Counted from the first letter of the stretch, positions 1-11,433 are shown. The stretch: DNA of 64,000 nucleotides from Mycolicibacterium rufum (GCF_022374875.2 NZ_CP092427.2:5208001-5272000); one strand, 5' to 3'. Notes: generated by a model from the letters alone, not told the origin. A program made the numbers and translations.

Positions 1-421
1 GCAGCGCCGACATGCCGGTGGGCTCGAGCGCGCAGGCCTTGGCCATCTCGCGGCCGCGGGTGGCGGCCAGGGAGACGGCCTCGTCGGCGCTGATGACGCC
101 GGCGATCGCGTAGGCGGCGATCTCGCCGACCGAGTGGCCGGCCGCGACGATCTGCTCGGCGCCGGTCAGCACGCCGCGCTGGGTCAATTCCTCGAAGGCC
201 AACAGGGTGGCGGCCACGACGAGGGGCTGGGTCACCGCGGTGTCGGTGATCTCCTCGGCGTCGGCGGTGGTGCCCAGGCGTGCCAGATCGAGCCCGCTGA
301 TCTCGGACCACGATGCGATCCGCGTCGCGGCACCGGGAAGCTCCAGCCACTCGGCGAGCATGCCGGGAGTCTGGGAGCCCTGTCCGGGCGCGAGGAATGC
401 AAGCACTGTCTTGTCAGGCAC
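1..421 (-). CDS. fabD: Malonyl-CoA:ACP transacylase FabD (5' part, cut by window edge)
   Basis: FabD moves malonyl from CoA to the meromycolate acyl carrier protein, supplying FAS-II for mycolic acid synthesis in the cytoplasm. Only the first ~140 residues are here. The N-terminus shows the FabD signature LAPGQGSQTPGML at about residues 9-21. The chosen start is a GTG at 421-419, because the frame meets a stop shortly upstream; no strong ribosome-binding site is visible. The GXSXG serine lies beyond the window. In mycobacteria fabD opens the fabD-acpM-kasA-kasB-accD6 operon and follows mabR, as here. The 128-base gap to mabR holds a palindrome that fits a MabR operator. Confidence 0.9.
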   Translation of the reverse strand, partial: MPDKTVLAFLAPGQGSQTPGMLAEWLELPGAATRIASWSEISGLDLARLGTTADAEEITDTAVTQPLVVAATLLAFEELTQRGVLTGAEQIVAAGHSVGEIAAYAIAGVISADEAVSLAATRGREMAKACALEPTGMSAL

Positions 422-485
422 GTCTCTAAGAAAACATTGTGAAGACGGTTTTGCGCCGTGTAAGAGACTATGAACTCTTTCTTAG

Positions 486-510
486 GTTTTTGTGGACTGC
501 CCACAAAACC
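486..510. promoter_or_regulatory. Putative MabR operator in the fabD promoter region
   Basis: A near-perfect palindrome has core TTTTGT (488-493), nine bases, then ACAAAA (503-508); inner bases GG and CC also pair. TTTTGT-N9-ACAAAA is, as I recall, the inverted repeat reported for MabR at the M. smegmatis fasII promoter. It sits 67 bases upstream of the fabD start and 40 bases past the mabR stop, so it could control FAS-II and feed back on mabR readthrough. Confidence 0.75.
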
Positions 511-549
511 GCATGTGATGCGACTGCACCGAGACCCCGTCGCAATGTG

Positions 550-1839
550 TCACCTCGGCGAACGCCCCCCGGATGTGACCGATGCAACAGGGGTGACCTG
601 CTCCGATCCGGCCCGTGACGACGGGCTGGGCTGGGCCGGGCGCCTCAGCCGACCCACCGTGGACGCGACCCGCAGCACGTAGGCGTCCCGCGGAACCGTG
701 GCGTCACGGCCCGTGAAGTCGGCGATCCGTTTGAGCCGGTAGCGGACGGTATTTGGATGAACGAACAATTTGCGTGCGCACGCTTCGATCGCGCCACCGG
801 AGTCCAGGTACGCATCGAGGGTCTCCATCAGCGTGGGTCCGGCGTCGGCGAGCGGCCGCATCACCTCCGCTTCCAGCGCTGCCGCGGCCGTCGCGTCACC
901 GAGCAGCGCCCGCTCGGGGAGCAGTTCCCGCGCGGCCACCGGACGGGGGGCGCCCGCCCAGCCCGCGACCGCGTTCATCCCCGCGATGGCCTCGGTGGCG
1001 CTCAGGTGGGCCGCGCCCAGCGTCGGCGCCATCGGCCCGATCACCACAGGACCGTCCGCGAACACCGTCATCAGCTCCGACAGGAACCGGTCGGTGTGCG
1101 ACAACCCGCCGGAAACGACGGTCACCAGCCAGGTGCCGTGCACGTCCGCCAGGGCGGCCCGGCCGTTGCGTGCGGCGACGTCGTGCACGTCCTCACCTGT
1201 CAGGTCCATCCGGTCCGGGCGCGGCAGCCCGACGATCACCGTCGCCGCTGCGGTCGCGTCCCAGTTCAGGGCGGCGGCCTGGGACTGCAGATCCGGTCCG
1301 ATGTCGCCGCGCACCACGGCGTCGATCAGGTTCGCCTCCATCCGGGTGTCCCAGGCGCCGCGGGCCTCGGCCTGGTCGGCGTAGGCAGTGGCCGCCGCGA
1401 AGGCCAGGTCACGGCTGTAGCGCAGGATGCCGGCGGTCAGTGCGGTGAGCTGCTCCTCACTGCGCGCCAGCAGCGGAACGACCTCCTCGAAGAACTCCAT
1501 CGTCACGCGGACCATCTCCACGGACTGGCGCAGCGCGATGCGTCGGCGAAGGTCCTGCGGCACCACCTCGAACGCCTGCGCGGTGTAGCTGACGTCGCTG
1601 TCGGGATGGCGCATCCACTCCACGAAGTTCACCACCGCGGTCTGCACCACCAGCTGGACGCTGGCCCGCTGCGACGCCTCCAGGTCGGCGAAGAAGGGCA
1701 GCCGTTCGCCCAGCACCTGCACCGCCTCGGTGGCCAGCCGGCCCGAGTACTGACTGAGCCGGCGCAGCACCGAGTCGGGGACGTTCTCCAGCACCTCGAC
1801 GGTCGAGCGGGGCGGGATGAACCGATTGTTGTCGGCCAT
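550..1839 (-). CDS. mabR: MabR, PucR-type transcriptional regulator of FAS-II
   Basis: This 429-residue regulator is the Rv2242 equivalent. The family is known in M. smegmatis as MabR, which binds the promoter of the downstream fasII operon. A PucR C-terminal helix-turn-helix is visible at about residues 350-385 (ARKLFVHPNTVRYRLKRI). The preceding ~340 residues form a helical/GGDEF-like sensory region with no recognisable catalytic motif. The C-terminal ~35 residues are a low-complexity Ser/Arg/Pro tail. It lies between aceE and fabD on the same strand, linking central carbon metabolism to fatty acid elongation. The start ATG (MADNNRF) is the only sensible one. Confidence 0.92.
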   Translation of the reverse strand: MADNNRFIPPRSTVEVLENVPDSVLRRLSQYSGRLATEAVQVLGERLPFFADLEASQRASVQLVVQTAVVNFVEWMRHPDSDVSYTAQAFEVVPQDLRRRIALRQSVEMVRVTMEFFEEVVPLLARSEEQLTALTAGILRYSRDLAFAAATAYADQAEARGAWDTRMEANLIDAVVRGDIGPDLQSQAAALNWDATAAATVIVGLPRPDRMDLTGEDVHDVAARNGRAALADVHGTWLVTVVSGGLSHTDRFLSELMTVFADGPVVIGPMAPTLGAAHLSATEAIAGMNAVAGWAGAPRPVAARELLPERALLGDATAAAALEAEVMRPLADAGPTLMETLDAYLDSGGAIEACARKLFVHPNTVRYRLKRIADFTGRDATVPRDAYVLRVASTVGRLRRPAQPSPSSRAGSEQVTPVASVTSGGRSPR

Positions 1840-1976
1840 CCCTAAAACCTACGCCTTCGTTTGGTGCACTTCTCCAACGGAGAGGCGTTGATACTGCGCC
1901 CAGGGCGGCGAAACCCGGGCGGTTCGCGCCGTCACCGCAGCCTCAACGGCACGCGGCTACCCGTCCGATGTCGCCG

Positions 1977-4766
<2,790 letters not shown>

Positions 4767-4772
4767 CTTCCG

Positions 4773-4778
4773 CTCCTT
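4773..4778 (-). promoter_or_regulatory. Ribosome-binding site deciding the aceE TTG start
   Basis: On the minus strand this reads AAGGAG, six bases before TTG at 4766-4764. It favours the shorter 929-residue AceE over the ATG at 4799, which has no comparable site. Confidence 0.8.
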
Positions 4779-4942
4779 GTCAGGCGGTTTCGCGCACACG
4801 ATCGGCCGAGTGGGTCTGCTCGCTCTTCAAGTGCACAGGTGGGTTCCATCCTTCTCCAATCCTGCCCCATGTGCAGCACCGGGGGTGAACGGTTGCATTT
4901 AGTACACCCAACCCATCGGTTGGCCGGTAACGTCTGCAGACC

Positions 4943-5521
4943 GTGCTGATCGGTTGGGGGAGCGCCGCCCGTCTGCGGCCGGCCGCCTGCGCGACCGGCA
5001 CCGTCGCGGCGCTGTTGATGGTCGTGGTCGGCTGCACGAACGTCACCGACGGCAGCGGTTCGGCGCCGCAGGGCGAGGCGCCGCTGTACCGGGCGTCGGT
5101 GTCGGCGTCGCTCGAGGAGTCCGCGGCCAGCTCGTCGGCACGCGAATCGGAGCGCCAGGCGTCGGCGACCACCCAGGCGGTGCAGAGCGCCTGCGAGACT
5201 ATGAGCTCGAGCAGTGCCGACGCGATCGCCGCGGTGAACACCTATGTCGACGCGTTCAACACCGATCCGGGCGGCTCGGCGAGTAACGCCGGGCCCGCCG
5301 TCGACGCGCTGAACCAGAGCGCGGACCTGGTATCCACCGGCCTGAGCGACGCGCTGCCCGGTGATCTGCGCGACGCGCTGACGGGCTGGGTCGACGCGGC
5401 GCGGTCCGTGGCGACCGCGATCGCCGGCAACTATCCGGCCGAGGAATTCAACGCTTCGATCGCTCAACTCAACGATGCGAAGACCACTGCGCTGGACCGC
5501 TGCGATGCGGCGTTCCGGTGA
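4943..5521 (+). CDS. Putative lipoprotein (Rv2240c-like)
   Basis: This 192-residue exported protein has unknown function. The first 31 residues form a signal sequence: Arg near the start, a hydrophobic stretch, and a lipobox VVGC at residues 28-31, so lipidation of Cys31 is likely. The mature part is Ser/Ala-rich, predicted helical, with three further Cys. The start is a GTG at 4943. It is divergent from aceE, and a DUF3052 gene and ahpE follow on the same strand, the order I recall for Rv2240c-Rv2239c-Rv2238c. No enzymatic motif is visible. Confidence 0.8.
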   Translation: MLIGWGSAARLRPAACATGTVAALLMVVVGCTNVTDGSGSAPQGEAPLYRASVSASLEESAASSSARESERQASATTQAVQSACETMSSSSADAIAAVNTYVDAFNTDPGGSASNAGPAVDALNQSADLVSTGLSDALPGDLRDALTGWVDAARSVATAIAGNYPAEEFNASIAQLNDAKTTALDRCDAAFR

Positions 5522-5629
5522 CGTTGCCGCCAGATGGCTTGCCGTCGACACCCGGCGTGCGACGATAGGGGGCAACGTGGCACAGCGCACAGCGCAGAAC
5601 GTGCCGACCAGACGCAAGGAGGACTGACC

Positions 5630-6058
5630 GTGGTGTCGGCGGGTGACCCCCCGAACTACGCCCGCAAGCTGGGCATCCAAAAAGATCAGGTTGTGCAGGA
5701 ACTGGGCTGGGACTCCGACGTCGATGACGACATCCGGGCCGATATCGAGGACGAGAGCGGCGGTGAGCTGCTCGACGAGGACGCCGACGAAGTCGTGGAC
5801 GTCGTGCTGCTGTGGTGGCGCGACGACGACGGTGACCTCGTGGACGCGTTGATGGACGCGATCACCCCGCTGGCCGAGGATGGCGTCATCTGGGTCGTCA
5901 CGCCCAAGACCGGCAAGCCCGGCCATGTGCAGCCCGCCGAGATCGCCGAATCCGCGCCCACGGCCGGCCTGATGCAGACCTCGTCGGCCAATCTGGGTGA
6001 TTGGATCGCCAGCAGGCTGGTGCAACCGAAAGCCAAAGCGATCACCAAGCAGCGATGA
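5630..6058 (+). CDS. DUF3052 family protein
   Basis: A 142-residue, very acidic actinobacterial protein of unknown function. Recognisable family features are [17 protein letters not shown] near the start, a run of Asp/Glu at about residues 30-58, [15 protein letters not shown], and a C-terminal [13 protein letters not shown] segment. The GTG at 5630 has an AAGGAGG site seven bases upstream (5616-5622), clearly better than the ATG at 5534. The stop overlaps the ahpE start (ATGA), so the two are probably translationally coupled, and the pairing recalls Rv2239c-Rv2238c. A role next to the peroxiredoxin is possible but not shown. Confidence 0.9.
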   Translation: MVSAGDPPNYARKLGIQKDQVVQELGWDSDVDDDIRADIEDESGGELLDEDADEVVDVVLLWWRDDDGDLVDALMDAITPLAEDGVIWVVTPKTGKPGHVQPAEIAESAPTAGLMQTSSANLGDWIASRLVQPKAKAITKQR

Positions 6059-6516
6059 GGCAGGTCGGCGACACCGCGCCGGACTTCACGCTCGCCGATC
6101 AGAACAACCAGCGGGTGTCGCTGAGCGCGTTTCGCGGCACCAAGAACGTGGTGCTGGTCTTCTTCCCGCTCGCCTTCACCGGGATCTGTCAGCGTGAGCT
6201 CGACGAGATCCGCGACCACATCGACGACTTCGTCGACGCGTCGACGGCCACGCTGGCGATCTCGGTGGGTCCGTCGCCGACGCACAAGGTGTGGGCCACC
6301 CAGCGCGGCTTCACGTTCCCGGTGCTGTCGGACTTCTGGCCGCATGGCGCGGTGAGCCAGGCCTACGGCGTGTTCAACGACGTGTCGGGCTTCGCGAACC
6401 GGGGCACCTTCGCCGTCGACCGCGATGGGGTGGTGCGCTTCGCCGACTGCCGGGAGCCGGGGGAGGCGCGGGATCAGGCGGTGTGGACCGCGGCGCTGGA
6501 CGCGGTGCGGGGCTGA
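6055..6516 (+). CDS. ahpE: Peroxiredoxin AhpE
   Basis: AhpE reduces peroxides and peroxynitrite through a single peroxidatic cysteine and is recycled by mycothiol/mycoredoxin in mycobacteria. The protein is 153 residues, the exact family length. The active-site motif PLAFTGIC ends at Cys45, with Arg116 in NRGTF. The ATG overlaps the DUF3052 stop by four bases. Unusually, there is a second cysteine at residue 132 (FADCREPG), where my recollection of M. tuberculosis AhpE has Met, and this could alter recycling. A tRNA gene follows after ~110 bases in which I see nothing else. Confidence 0.95.
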   Translation: MRQVGDTAPDFTLADQNNQRVSLSAFRGTKNVVLVFFPLAFTGICQRELDEIRDHIDDFVDASTATLAISVGPSPTHKVWATQRGFTFPVLSDFWPHGAVSQAYGVFNDVSGFANRGTFAVDRDGVVRFADCREPGEARDQAVWTAALDAVRG

Positions 6517-6629
6517 GTCTTGCGCCGAGTGTGCGCACAGGGCGGGTTTCTCGCCGTTTCGCCGCCCTGGACGCACACTGGCGTGAATTTCAGGTTCGTC
6601 GCGCTCGCCGACTATGCTCCCGTGCGATC

Positions 6630-6701
6630 GGGCGCGTAGCTCAGTGGTAGAGCTCTGGTTTTACACACCAGCGGTCGGCGGTTCGATACCGTCCGCGCCC
6701 A
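6630..6701 (+). tRNA. tRNA-Val (anticodon TAC)
   Basis: A complete cloverleaf folds here. The acceptor stem is GGGCGCG (6630-6636) with CGCGCCC (6694-6700) and discriminator A at 6701. The D arm is GCTC/GAGC; the anticodon stem is CTGGT/ACCAG with loop TTTACAC; the T loop is TTCGATA. The anticodon TAC at 6662-6664 reads GUA valine codons. CCA is not encoded. Confidence 0.95.
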
Positions 6702-6728
6702 CCGGGGTTCCGTGCTACGCACAACACC

Positions 6729-7457
6729 ATGAGCGATGATTCCGCGCTGACCGGACAGACCGTGGTCCTGATCGGCGGCAGCGCCGGCATCGGTCTGGCC
6801 ACCGCCCGACGGGCCCGCGCCGCCGGCGCCGACGTGATCCTCACCGGGCGCAACCCGGACAGGCTCGCCGCGGCCGCCGACGCCGTCGGCGCACACCGCA
6901 CCGCGGCGTTCGACGCCACCGATCCCGATGCCTTGGCCCGGTTCTTCGACGACCTTCCCGATCACATCGACCACATCCTCGTGACCGCCGGCGGGCCGAG
7001 CTACGTGCCGATGCTCGAGATGAGCGACGACGACGTGCGCGAGGCGCTCAGCGGGCACGCCGTCCTCGGCCTCGCGGTGGCGCGGCACGCGACGACCGCG
7101 GTGAACCCGACGGGTTCGCTGATCCTGATGGGCGGCACGGGCGGACGTCGCATCGACCATCGGATCGGAATCGTCTCGGCCGCAACGGCCGTCCTTCCGC
7201 CGTTCACCGCGGCGCTGGCATTGGAACTCGCGCCGGTGCGCGTCAATCTCATCGCGGCGGGGTTCGTCGACACACCGCTGTCGGCGACGCTGCTGGGCGA
7301 TCGGCTCGAGACGCGGCGCGCCGAGCTCGCCGAGACACTGCCGATCGGGCGTGTCGTGACGGCTGACGACGTCGCCGCTCTCGCCATCCATCTGATGGTC
7401 AATACGGCGCTCACGGGCGCGACGTACGACATCGACGGGGGACAGCAGTTCGTGTGA
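6729..7457 (+). CDS. SDR-fold protein lacking the catalytic Tyr/Lys
   Basis: A 242-residue short-chain dehydrogenase fold. The Rossmann motif GGSAGIG at about residues 16-22 and the LTGRNPDRL dinucleotide-binding strand are intact, and DIDGGQQFV ends the protein as in classical SDRs. Where the family has Y-x-x-x-K, this protein reads Val149-SAA-Thr153, and the usual active-site Ser is in a GGTGG stretch. It should still bind a nucleotide, but normal SDR chemistry is doubtful. It sits alone after tRNA-Val and converges on an amidohydrolase gene with a 7-base gap. The substrate is unknown. Confidence 0.88.
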   Translation: MSDDSALTGQTVVLIGGSAGIGLATARRARAAGADVILTGRNPDRLAAAADAVGAHRTAAFDATDPDALARFFDDLPDHIDHILVTAGGPSYVPMLEMSDDDVREALSGHAVLGLAVARHATTAVNPTGSLILMGGTGGRRIDHRIGIVSAATAVLPPFTAALALELAPVRVNLIAAGFVDTPLSATLLGDRLETRRAELAETLPIGRVVTADDVAALAIHLMVNTALTGATYDIDGGQQFV

Positions 7458-7464
7458 CGGCCGT

Positions 7465-9174
7465 TCAGCAGCAGCCGGTGGCTTTGCGCTCGGCCAGGTG
7501 CGCGTGCGCGGCGTTGTCGCCGCCGCGGATCGCGCCGACGAACTCGTCGAGGTCGATGCGGCGCCCGCCCAGCCAGGTGCCCGTCACCGTGACCCGCTCG
7601 ATGATCTCCACGGGGTCGACGGCCCACGGGTCGGCGGTCAGTTCCACGAAGTCGGCGATCTTGCCGGGGGTGATCGAGCCGACGAGGTGGTCACGGCGCA
7701 GCGTGCGGGCTGCGTCGATGGTCTGCGCGCGCCAGGCCTGATCCAGCGTGACCGCCTGCTCGGGGCAGTGCACCGTGCCCTTGCGGGTACGCCGGGTCAC
7801 TGCGGTGGCGATGTTGACGATCGGCGTCGGCGGGGACACCGAGCCGTCGTTGTGCAGCGACACGCACGCACCGGAATCCACCGCGTCGGCGAACGCCGCC
7901 CACCGCGCCCCGTGCTGCGGCTCGAACATCGCCCCGTCGAGCAGTTCGCCCCAGTAGTAGTACTGGAACGGGGCCAGGGACACGTGCACGCCCAGCCGTG
8001 CCGCGCGGTCGAAGTGCTCGCGGGTGCCCGCGCCGCAGTGCTCCAGCCGCCAGCGGTGGTCGCTGCCGACGAGGTCGTGCCGGTGCAGAGCGTCCTCGTA
8101 GGCGTCGAGCGCGAGGTCGAGTGCCAGGTCGCCGTTGGCGTGGAAGGCCATCTGCCAGCCGGCAGGCGCCGCCCGGTCCAGGATCGCGTCGAGCTGCTCG
8201 CGGCTGTAGTTCATCGACCGTGCCCCGCCGGCCACCGCCGGGTCGATGCCGGCAGTGCGGGTCGCTTCGGTGTCCAGGTAGGGAAACGAGATCGCGATGT
8301 TGCCGACCCACGGCGAACCGTCGGTCCACAGCTTGACGCCGGTCTTGGTCAGCAACTCCTCGCCCGCAGTGAAAGTTGTTGGCGCCGAATAGGTGTCGGT
8401 GACCGACATCTCCCACATGCTGACCCGCAGCGGACACGACGGCGCGGCGGCGAGCGCCTCGTAACCGGCGGCGAACTTCGGGTCGTACGTCATGTCGGAC
8501 GTCGAGGTGTAGCCGCCGCGCGCCATCAGCGCGTAGTAGCTGGCGGCCGACACCAGCGGATCGCCCATCTGCTCCATCAGCGGCATCGTCACCGCGGTCA
8601 CCACGGGCAACTCGAACCCCTGCCCGTTGAGGGTGCCGTCGGCGTTGCGGCCGAACTTCCCGGCCACCGGATCCTCCGGCGGGGCGGCGTCCCAGCCGTG
8701 GTGCCGGATCACCGCGGAGTTGAAATACACGCCGTGCCCGGAGTTGTCGGTGACGACGGTGATGCGGTCGCCGAAGATCTCGTCGAGCTCGGGCGCCTGC
8801 GGTGACGGATGGCCGTGCAGCAGTGCGTCGTAGCCGGCGAACCACAGCGGCGTGTCGGGATCGGTGTGGGCCAGCGCGTCGGCGAAGATGGCGCGGACCT
8901 CGGACCAGCTCGCCGCAACCCACGGCGCGATCGAGCGGGCGGGGGCCTGCGTGGCGATTCCGCTGATCAGCGGATGCCCGTGCGGCTCAACGAAACCGGG
9001 GGCCAGGACGGCGGCGCCGGTGTCGACGACGTCCGCGCCGGGCAGCGCGGCGCGGCACTCCTCGAGGCTGCCCACCGCGACGATCCGCCCCTCCGACACC
9101 GCCACCGCCTGCGCGCGGGGAACGTCCTCGTCCATGGTGATGACGGTCCCTGCGATCATGATCACCTCGGTCAT
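7465..9174 (-). CDS. YtcJ-type amidohydrolase
   Basis: A 569-residue metal-dependent amidohydrolase of the YtcJ/ExoP group. Metal-binding signatures are PGFVEPHGH near residues 66-74, FHANGD mid-protein, RLEHCGAG, and SLHNDGS near the C-terminal third; GKIADFVEL marks the final beta-sandwich. I start at ATG 9174 (MTEVIMIAG), where homology begins; a longer open frame would overlap the divergent cobD. The substrate cannot be inferred; relatives hydrolyse cyclic amides or N-acyl compounds. The C-terminus ends in two cysteines. A distant relative lies at 45.3-47.0 kb. Confidence 0.88.
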   Translation of the reverse strand: MTEVIMIAGTVITMDEDVPRAQAVAVSEGRIVAVGSLEECRAALPGADVVDTGAAVLAPGFVEPHGHPLISGIATQAPARSIAPWVAASWSEVRAIFADALAHTDPDTPLWFAGYDALLHGHPSPQAPELDEIFGDRITVVTDNSGHGVYFNSAVIRHHGWDAAPPEDPVAGKFGRNADGTLNGQGFELPVVTAVTMPLMEQMGDPLVSAASYYALMARGGYTSTSDMTYDPKFAAGYEALAAAPSCPLRVSMWEMSVTDTYSAPTTFTAGEELLTKTGVKLWTDGSPWVGNIAISFPYLDTEATRTAGIDPAVAGGARSMNYSREQLDAILDRAAPAGWQMAFHANGDLALDLALDAYEDALHRHDLVGSDHRWRLEHCGAGTREHFDRAARLGVHVSLAPFQYYYWGELLDGAMFEPQHGARWAAFADAVDSGACVSLHNDGSVSPPTPIVNIATAVTRRTRKGTVHCPEQAVTLDQAWRAQTIDAARTLRRDHLVGSITPGKIADFVELTADPWAVDPVEIIERVTVTGTWLGGRRIDLDEFVGAIRGGDNAAHAHLAERKATGCC

Positions 9175-9210
9175 GGGCACAGTGTGACACCGATGTGACA
9201 AGCTGCCGGG

Positions 9211-10179
9211 GTGTTCGCAGCAGTTGGCCGTGGCCGTGCCGCCGGGATCGCGGCCGGGGTCCTCGCCGACCGCGTGTTCGGCGACCCGTCGCGCGGGCAC
9301 CCCGTGGCCCTGTTCGGCAGCAGCGCAGCGGCGCTCGAGCGCCGGCTGTACGCCGACAGCCGCATCGCCGGGGTGCTGCACCTGGCAACGCTGCTCGGCC
9401 TCGTCACCCTGGGCGGAGCCGCGGCCGACCGCGGGGGCAGGCGCGTCGGCGTCGTCGCCGAGACAGCGGTCGTCGCCGCGGCCACCTTCACCGCACTGGG
9501 CGGCACGTCACTGGCCCGCACCGGCGAGCGAATGGCCGACCTGCTCGCCGCGGGCGACCTCGACGCGGCTCGCCGGCTGCTGCCGTCGTTGTGCGGACGG
9601 GATCCGTCGGTGCTCGACGCGGCCGGCCTGACCCGGGCCGCGTTGGAATCCATCGCGGAGAACACCTCCGACGCTCAGGTGGGCCCGCTGGTGTGGGCGG
9701 CCGTGGGCGGCACCCCGGCGGTGCTGCTGTACCGGGCGGCCAACACGCTCGACGCGATGATCGGCAACAAGTTGCCGCGCTACCTGCGGTTCGGTTGGGC
9801 GGCAGCCCGATTCGACGACCTGCTGAACCTGGCCGCCGCGCGGTTGACCGGCCTGTTCGTGGTGGTCTGCGCGCCCGTGGTGGCCGGCTCGTCTGCCGGT
9901 GCGGTGCGGGCCTGGCGCCGTGATTCGCGCCGTCACCCCAGCCCGAACGCCGGGGTGGCCGAGGCGGCGTTCGCCGGCGCGTTGGGGATCCGGCTGGGTG
10001 GCCCCACCCAGTACGCCCACGAGTTGGAGATCCGCCCGACGCTCGGCGACGGGCGCACGCCCGAGGTCGCGGATCTGGTGCGTGCCGTGCGCCTGTCGCG
10101 TGCCGTTCAGGTGCTCGCCGCGGCGGCCGCCGTCAGCGTCGCTTGCCGTACCGGTCGGCGAGCTTGTCCTCGGGTGTGA
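9211..10179 (+). CDS. cobD: Adenosylcobinamide-phosphate synthase CobD
   Basis: CobD/CbiB is the membrane enzyme that joins aminopropanol phosphate to adenosylcobyric acid late in cobalamin synthesis. The 322-residue protein shows family motifs DRVFGDPSRGHPVALFGS (about residues 20-37), ESIAENTSDAQVGP, ANTLDAMIGNK and SPNAGVAEAAFAGALG, plus several hydrophobic helices. The GTG at 9211 is divergent from the amidohydrolase. The 3' end overlaps the convergent SURF1 gene by 47 bases. cobS and cobT lie at 58-59.7 kb, and a CobC-type phosphatase domain at 14.6-15.1 kb. The aminotransferase cobC I recall near this spot in M. tuberculosis is not present. Confidence 0.93.
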   Translation: MFAAVGRGRAAGIAAGVLADRVFGDPSRGHPVALFGSSAAALERRLYADSRIAGVLHLATLLGLVTLGGAAADRGGRRVGVVAETAVVAAATFTALGGTSLARTGERMADLLAAGDLDAARRLLPSLCGRDPSVLDAAGLTRAALESIAENTSDAQVGPLVWAAVGGTPAVLLYRAANTLDAMIGNKLPRYLRFGWAAARFDDLLNLAAARLTGLFVVVCAPVVAGSSAGAVRAWRRDSRRHPSPNAGVAEAAFAGALGIRLGGPTQYAHELEIRPTLGDGRTPEVADLVRAVRLSRAVQVLAAAAAVSVACRTGRRACPRV

Positions 10180-10936
10180 CCGGTCGGGCCGCCGCCTTCT
10201 CCTGACGTCGGGCCTTCACCTCCGAGTACACGAAGTAGCCGACGCCGATCGGGGCGATGATGCCGAACGCGATCCACTGGATGCCGTAGGACAGGAACGG
10301 CCCAGCGTCCAGCCGCGGCAGCGGGACGACGCCGAGCCCCCCGGGTTGGCCGTCGGTCAGCTGCAGATACGACCCGGCCAGCGGAACGCCGGTCAGCGCC
10401 GAGACCTGGGCCGGGTTGATCGAATACACCTGCTGCACACCGGCGTCGCGGAACGGGGCCTTGCCGGGGGGCACCGGTTCGGCGTCGCGCAGCCGCGCGG
10501 TGATCGTCACGGTGCCCGTCGGGGCGGCGTCGAACGGGGGTACCGCGGTGCCCTGCACGGGCTTGACGTAACCGCGGTCCACCAGCACGGTCGGGCCGCC
10601 GTCGACGGCGAAGGGCGCCAGCACCTCGAACGCGGGGTCGCCGTCGATGACCCGCAGCCGGGCCAGCACCTGCGCGTCGTTCAGGTACCGGCCCGTCGCC
10701 GTCACCCGCTTCCACTGCTGATCGGGCGCCGACGAATCTTGCTGCGGCAGAAGCGTCGTCAGCGGCACCGGGTCGGCGTCCAGCGATGCGGCGATCTGCG
10801 CGTTCTCGCGGGAGGTCTTGGTGTTCTTGCCCAGCTGCCACGGCGCCAGCACCGTGAAACACAGATAGGCGAACGCGATCACGACCACGTAGAGCGCCAG
10901 CCATTGCGGCCGCAGCAGGAACGTCAGCCGGCGCAT
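10133..10936 (-). CDS. SURF1 family protein
   Basis: A SURF1-like assembly factor for the aa3-type cytochrome oxidase, 267 residues, equivalent to Rv2235. Two membrane helices flank an external domain: one near residues 13-32 (LALYVVVIAFAYLCFTVL) and one near 217-237. Between them are family motifs W-Q-LGKN, VLVDRGYV and GPFLSYGIQW. I start at ATG 10936 (MRRLTFLLRPQW), two bases after the ptpA stop; a longer frame from 10981 would sit inside ptpA. The C-terminus is basic and cytoplasmic. It is the last gene of the ptkA-ptpA-SURF1 run. Confidence 0.9.
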   Translation of the reverse strand: MRRLTFLLRPQWLALYVVVIAFAYLCFTVLAPWQLGKNTKTSRENAQIAASLDADPVPLTTLLPQQDSSAPDQQWKRVTATGRYLNDAQVLARLRVIDGDPAFEVLAPFAVDGGPTVLVDRGYVKPVQGTAVPPFDAAPTGTVTITARLRDAEPVPPGKAPFRDAGVQQVYSINPAQVSALTGVPLAGSYLQLTDGQPGGLGVVPLPRLDAGPFLSYGIQWIAFGIIAPIGVGYFVYSEVKARRQEKAAARPVTPEDKLADRYGKRR

Positions 10937-10938
10937 CG

Positions 10939-11433
10939 TCAGACCGCCTGCCGCCGCTCGGCCAGCTGATCGTCGACCCATCCGTGCAGCCCGGGCAGCG
11001 CAGCGTCGATCACCGTGAACACGTCCTCGAAGTCGTCGAGGGTCCCGTAGTAAGGGTCGTCGACGTCGGGCACGTGGGCGCCCGAGCGCGGATCGAAGGA
11101 ACGCAGCATGCGCAGCCGCTCCGTGGGCACTCCGAGGTGGGCGAGCATGCGCTGATGGTCCCGGCCCAGCGCGATCACCAGGTCGGCGCCCAGATGGTCG
11201 TCGCCGAGCTGGCTGGCGCGGTGCGCGCTCGGGTAACCGTGCCCGCGCAACGTCTGGGTGGCGCGCCGGTCGGCCGCCTCGCCCTCGTGCCAGTGCCCGG
11301 TGCCGGCGCTGCTGACGCGCACGACGTCGGCCAGTCCGCGTTCGGCGATCTGATGGGCGAACATCTTCTCCGCCATCGGGCTGCGACAGATGTTCCCCGA
11401 ACAGATGAACGTGATGTGCAGCGGCTCAGACAC
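10939..11433 (-). CDS. ptpA: Low-molecular-weight protein tyrosine phosphatase PtpA
   Basis: PtpA removes phosphate from phosphotyrosine; in M. tuberculosis it is secreted and acts on macrophage proteins, while in a saprophyte the role is probably internal. The P-loop C-x5-R is CSGNICR at residues 11-17, and the general-acid loop DVDDPYYG is intact. The protein is 164 residues, the normal length. The start is a GTG at 11433 (VSEPLHITF), overlapping the upstream kinase gene by eight bases. A longer frame exists to 11469 but would overlap more and lacks homology. Confidence 0.94.
   Translation of the reverse strand: MSEPLHITFICSGNICRSPMAEKMFAHQIAERGLADVVRVSSAGTGHWHEGEAADRRATQTLRGHGYPSAHRASQLGDDHLGADLVIALGRDHQRMLAHLGVPTERLRMLRSFDPRSGAHVPDVDDPYYGTLDDFEDVFTVIDAALPGLHGWVDDQLAERRQAV

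Noticed and set aside
4767..4799. N-terminal extension of AceE starting at ATG 4799
   Set aside because: The extra eleven residues lack family similarity, and a strong AAGGAG site sits before the TTG at 4766.
6630..6701. Use of tRNA-Val as an integration site
   Set aside because: No integrase gene and no second copy of the tRNA 3' end were seen within the window.
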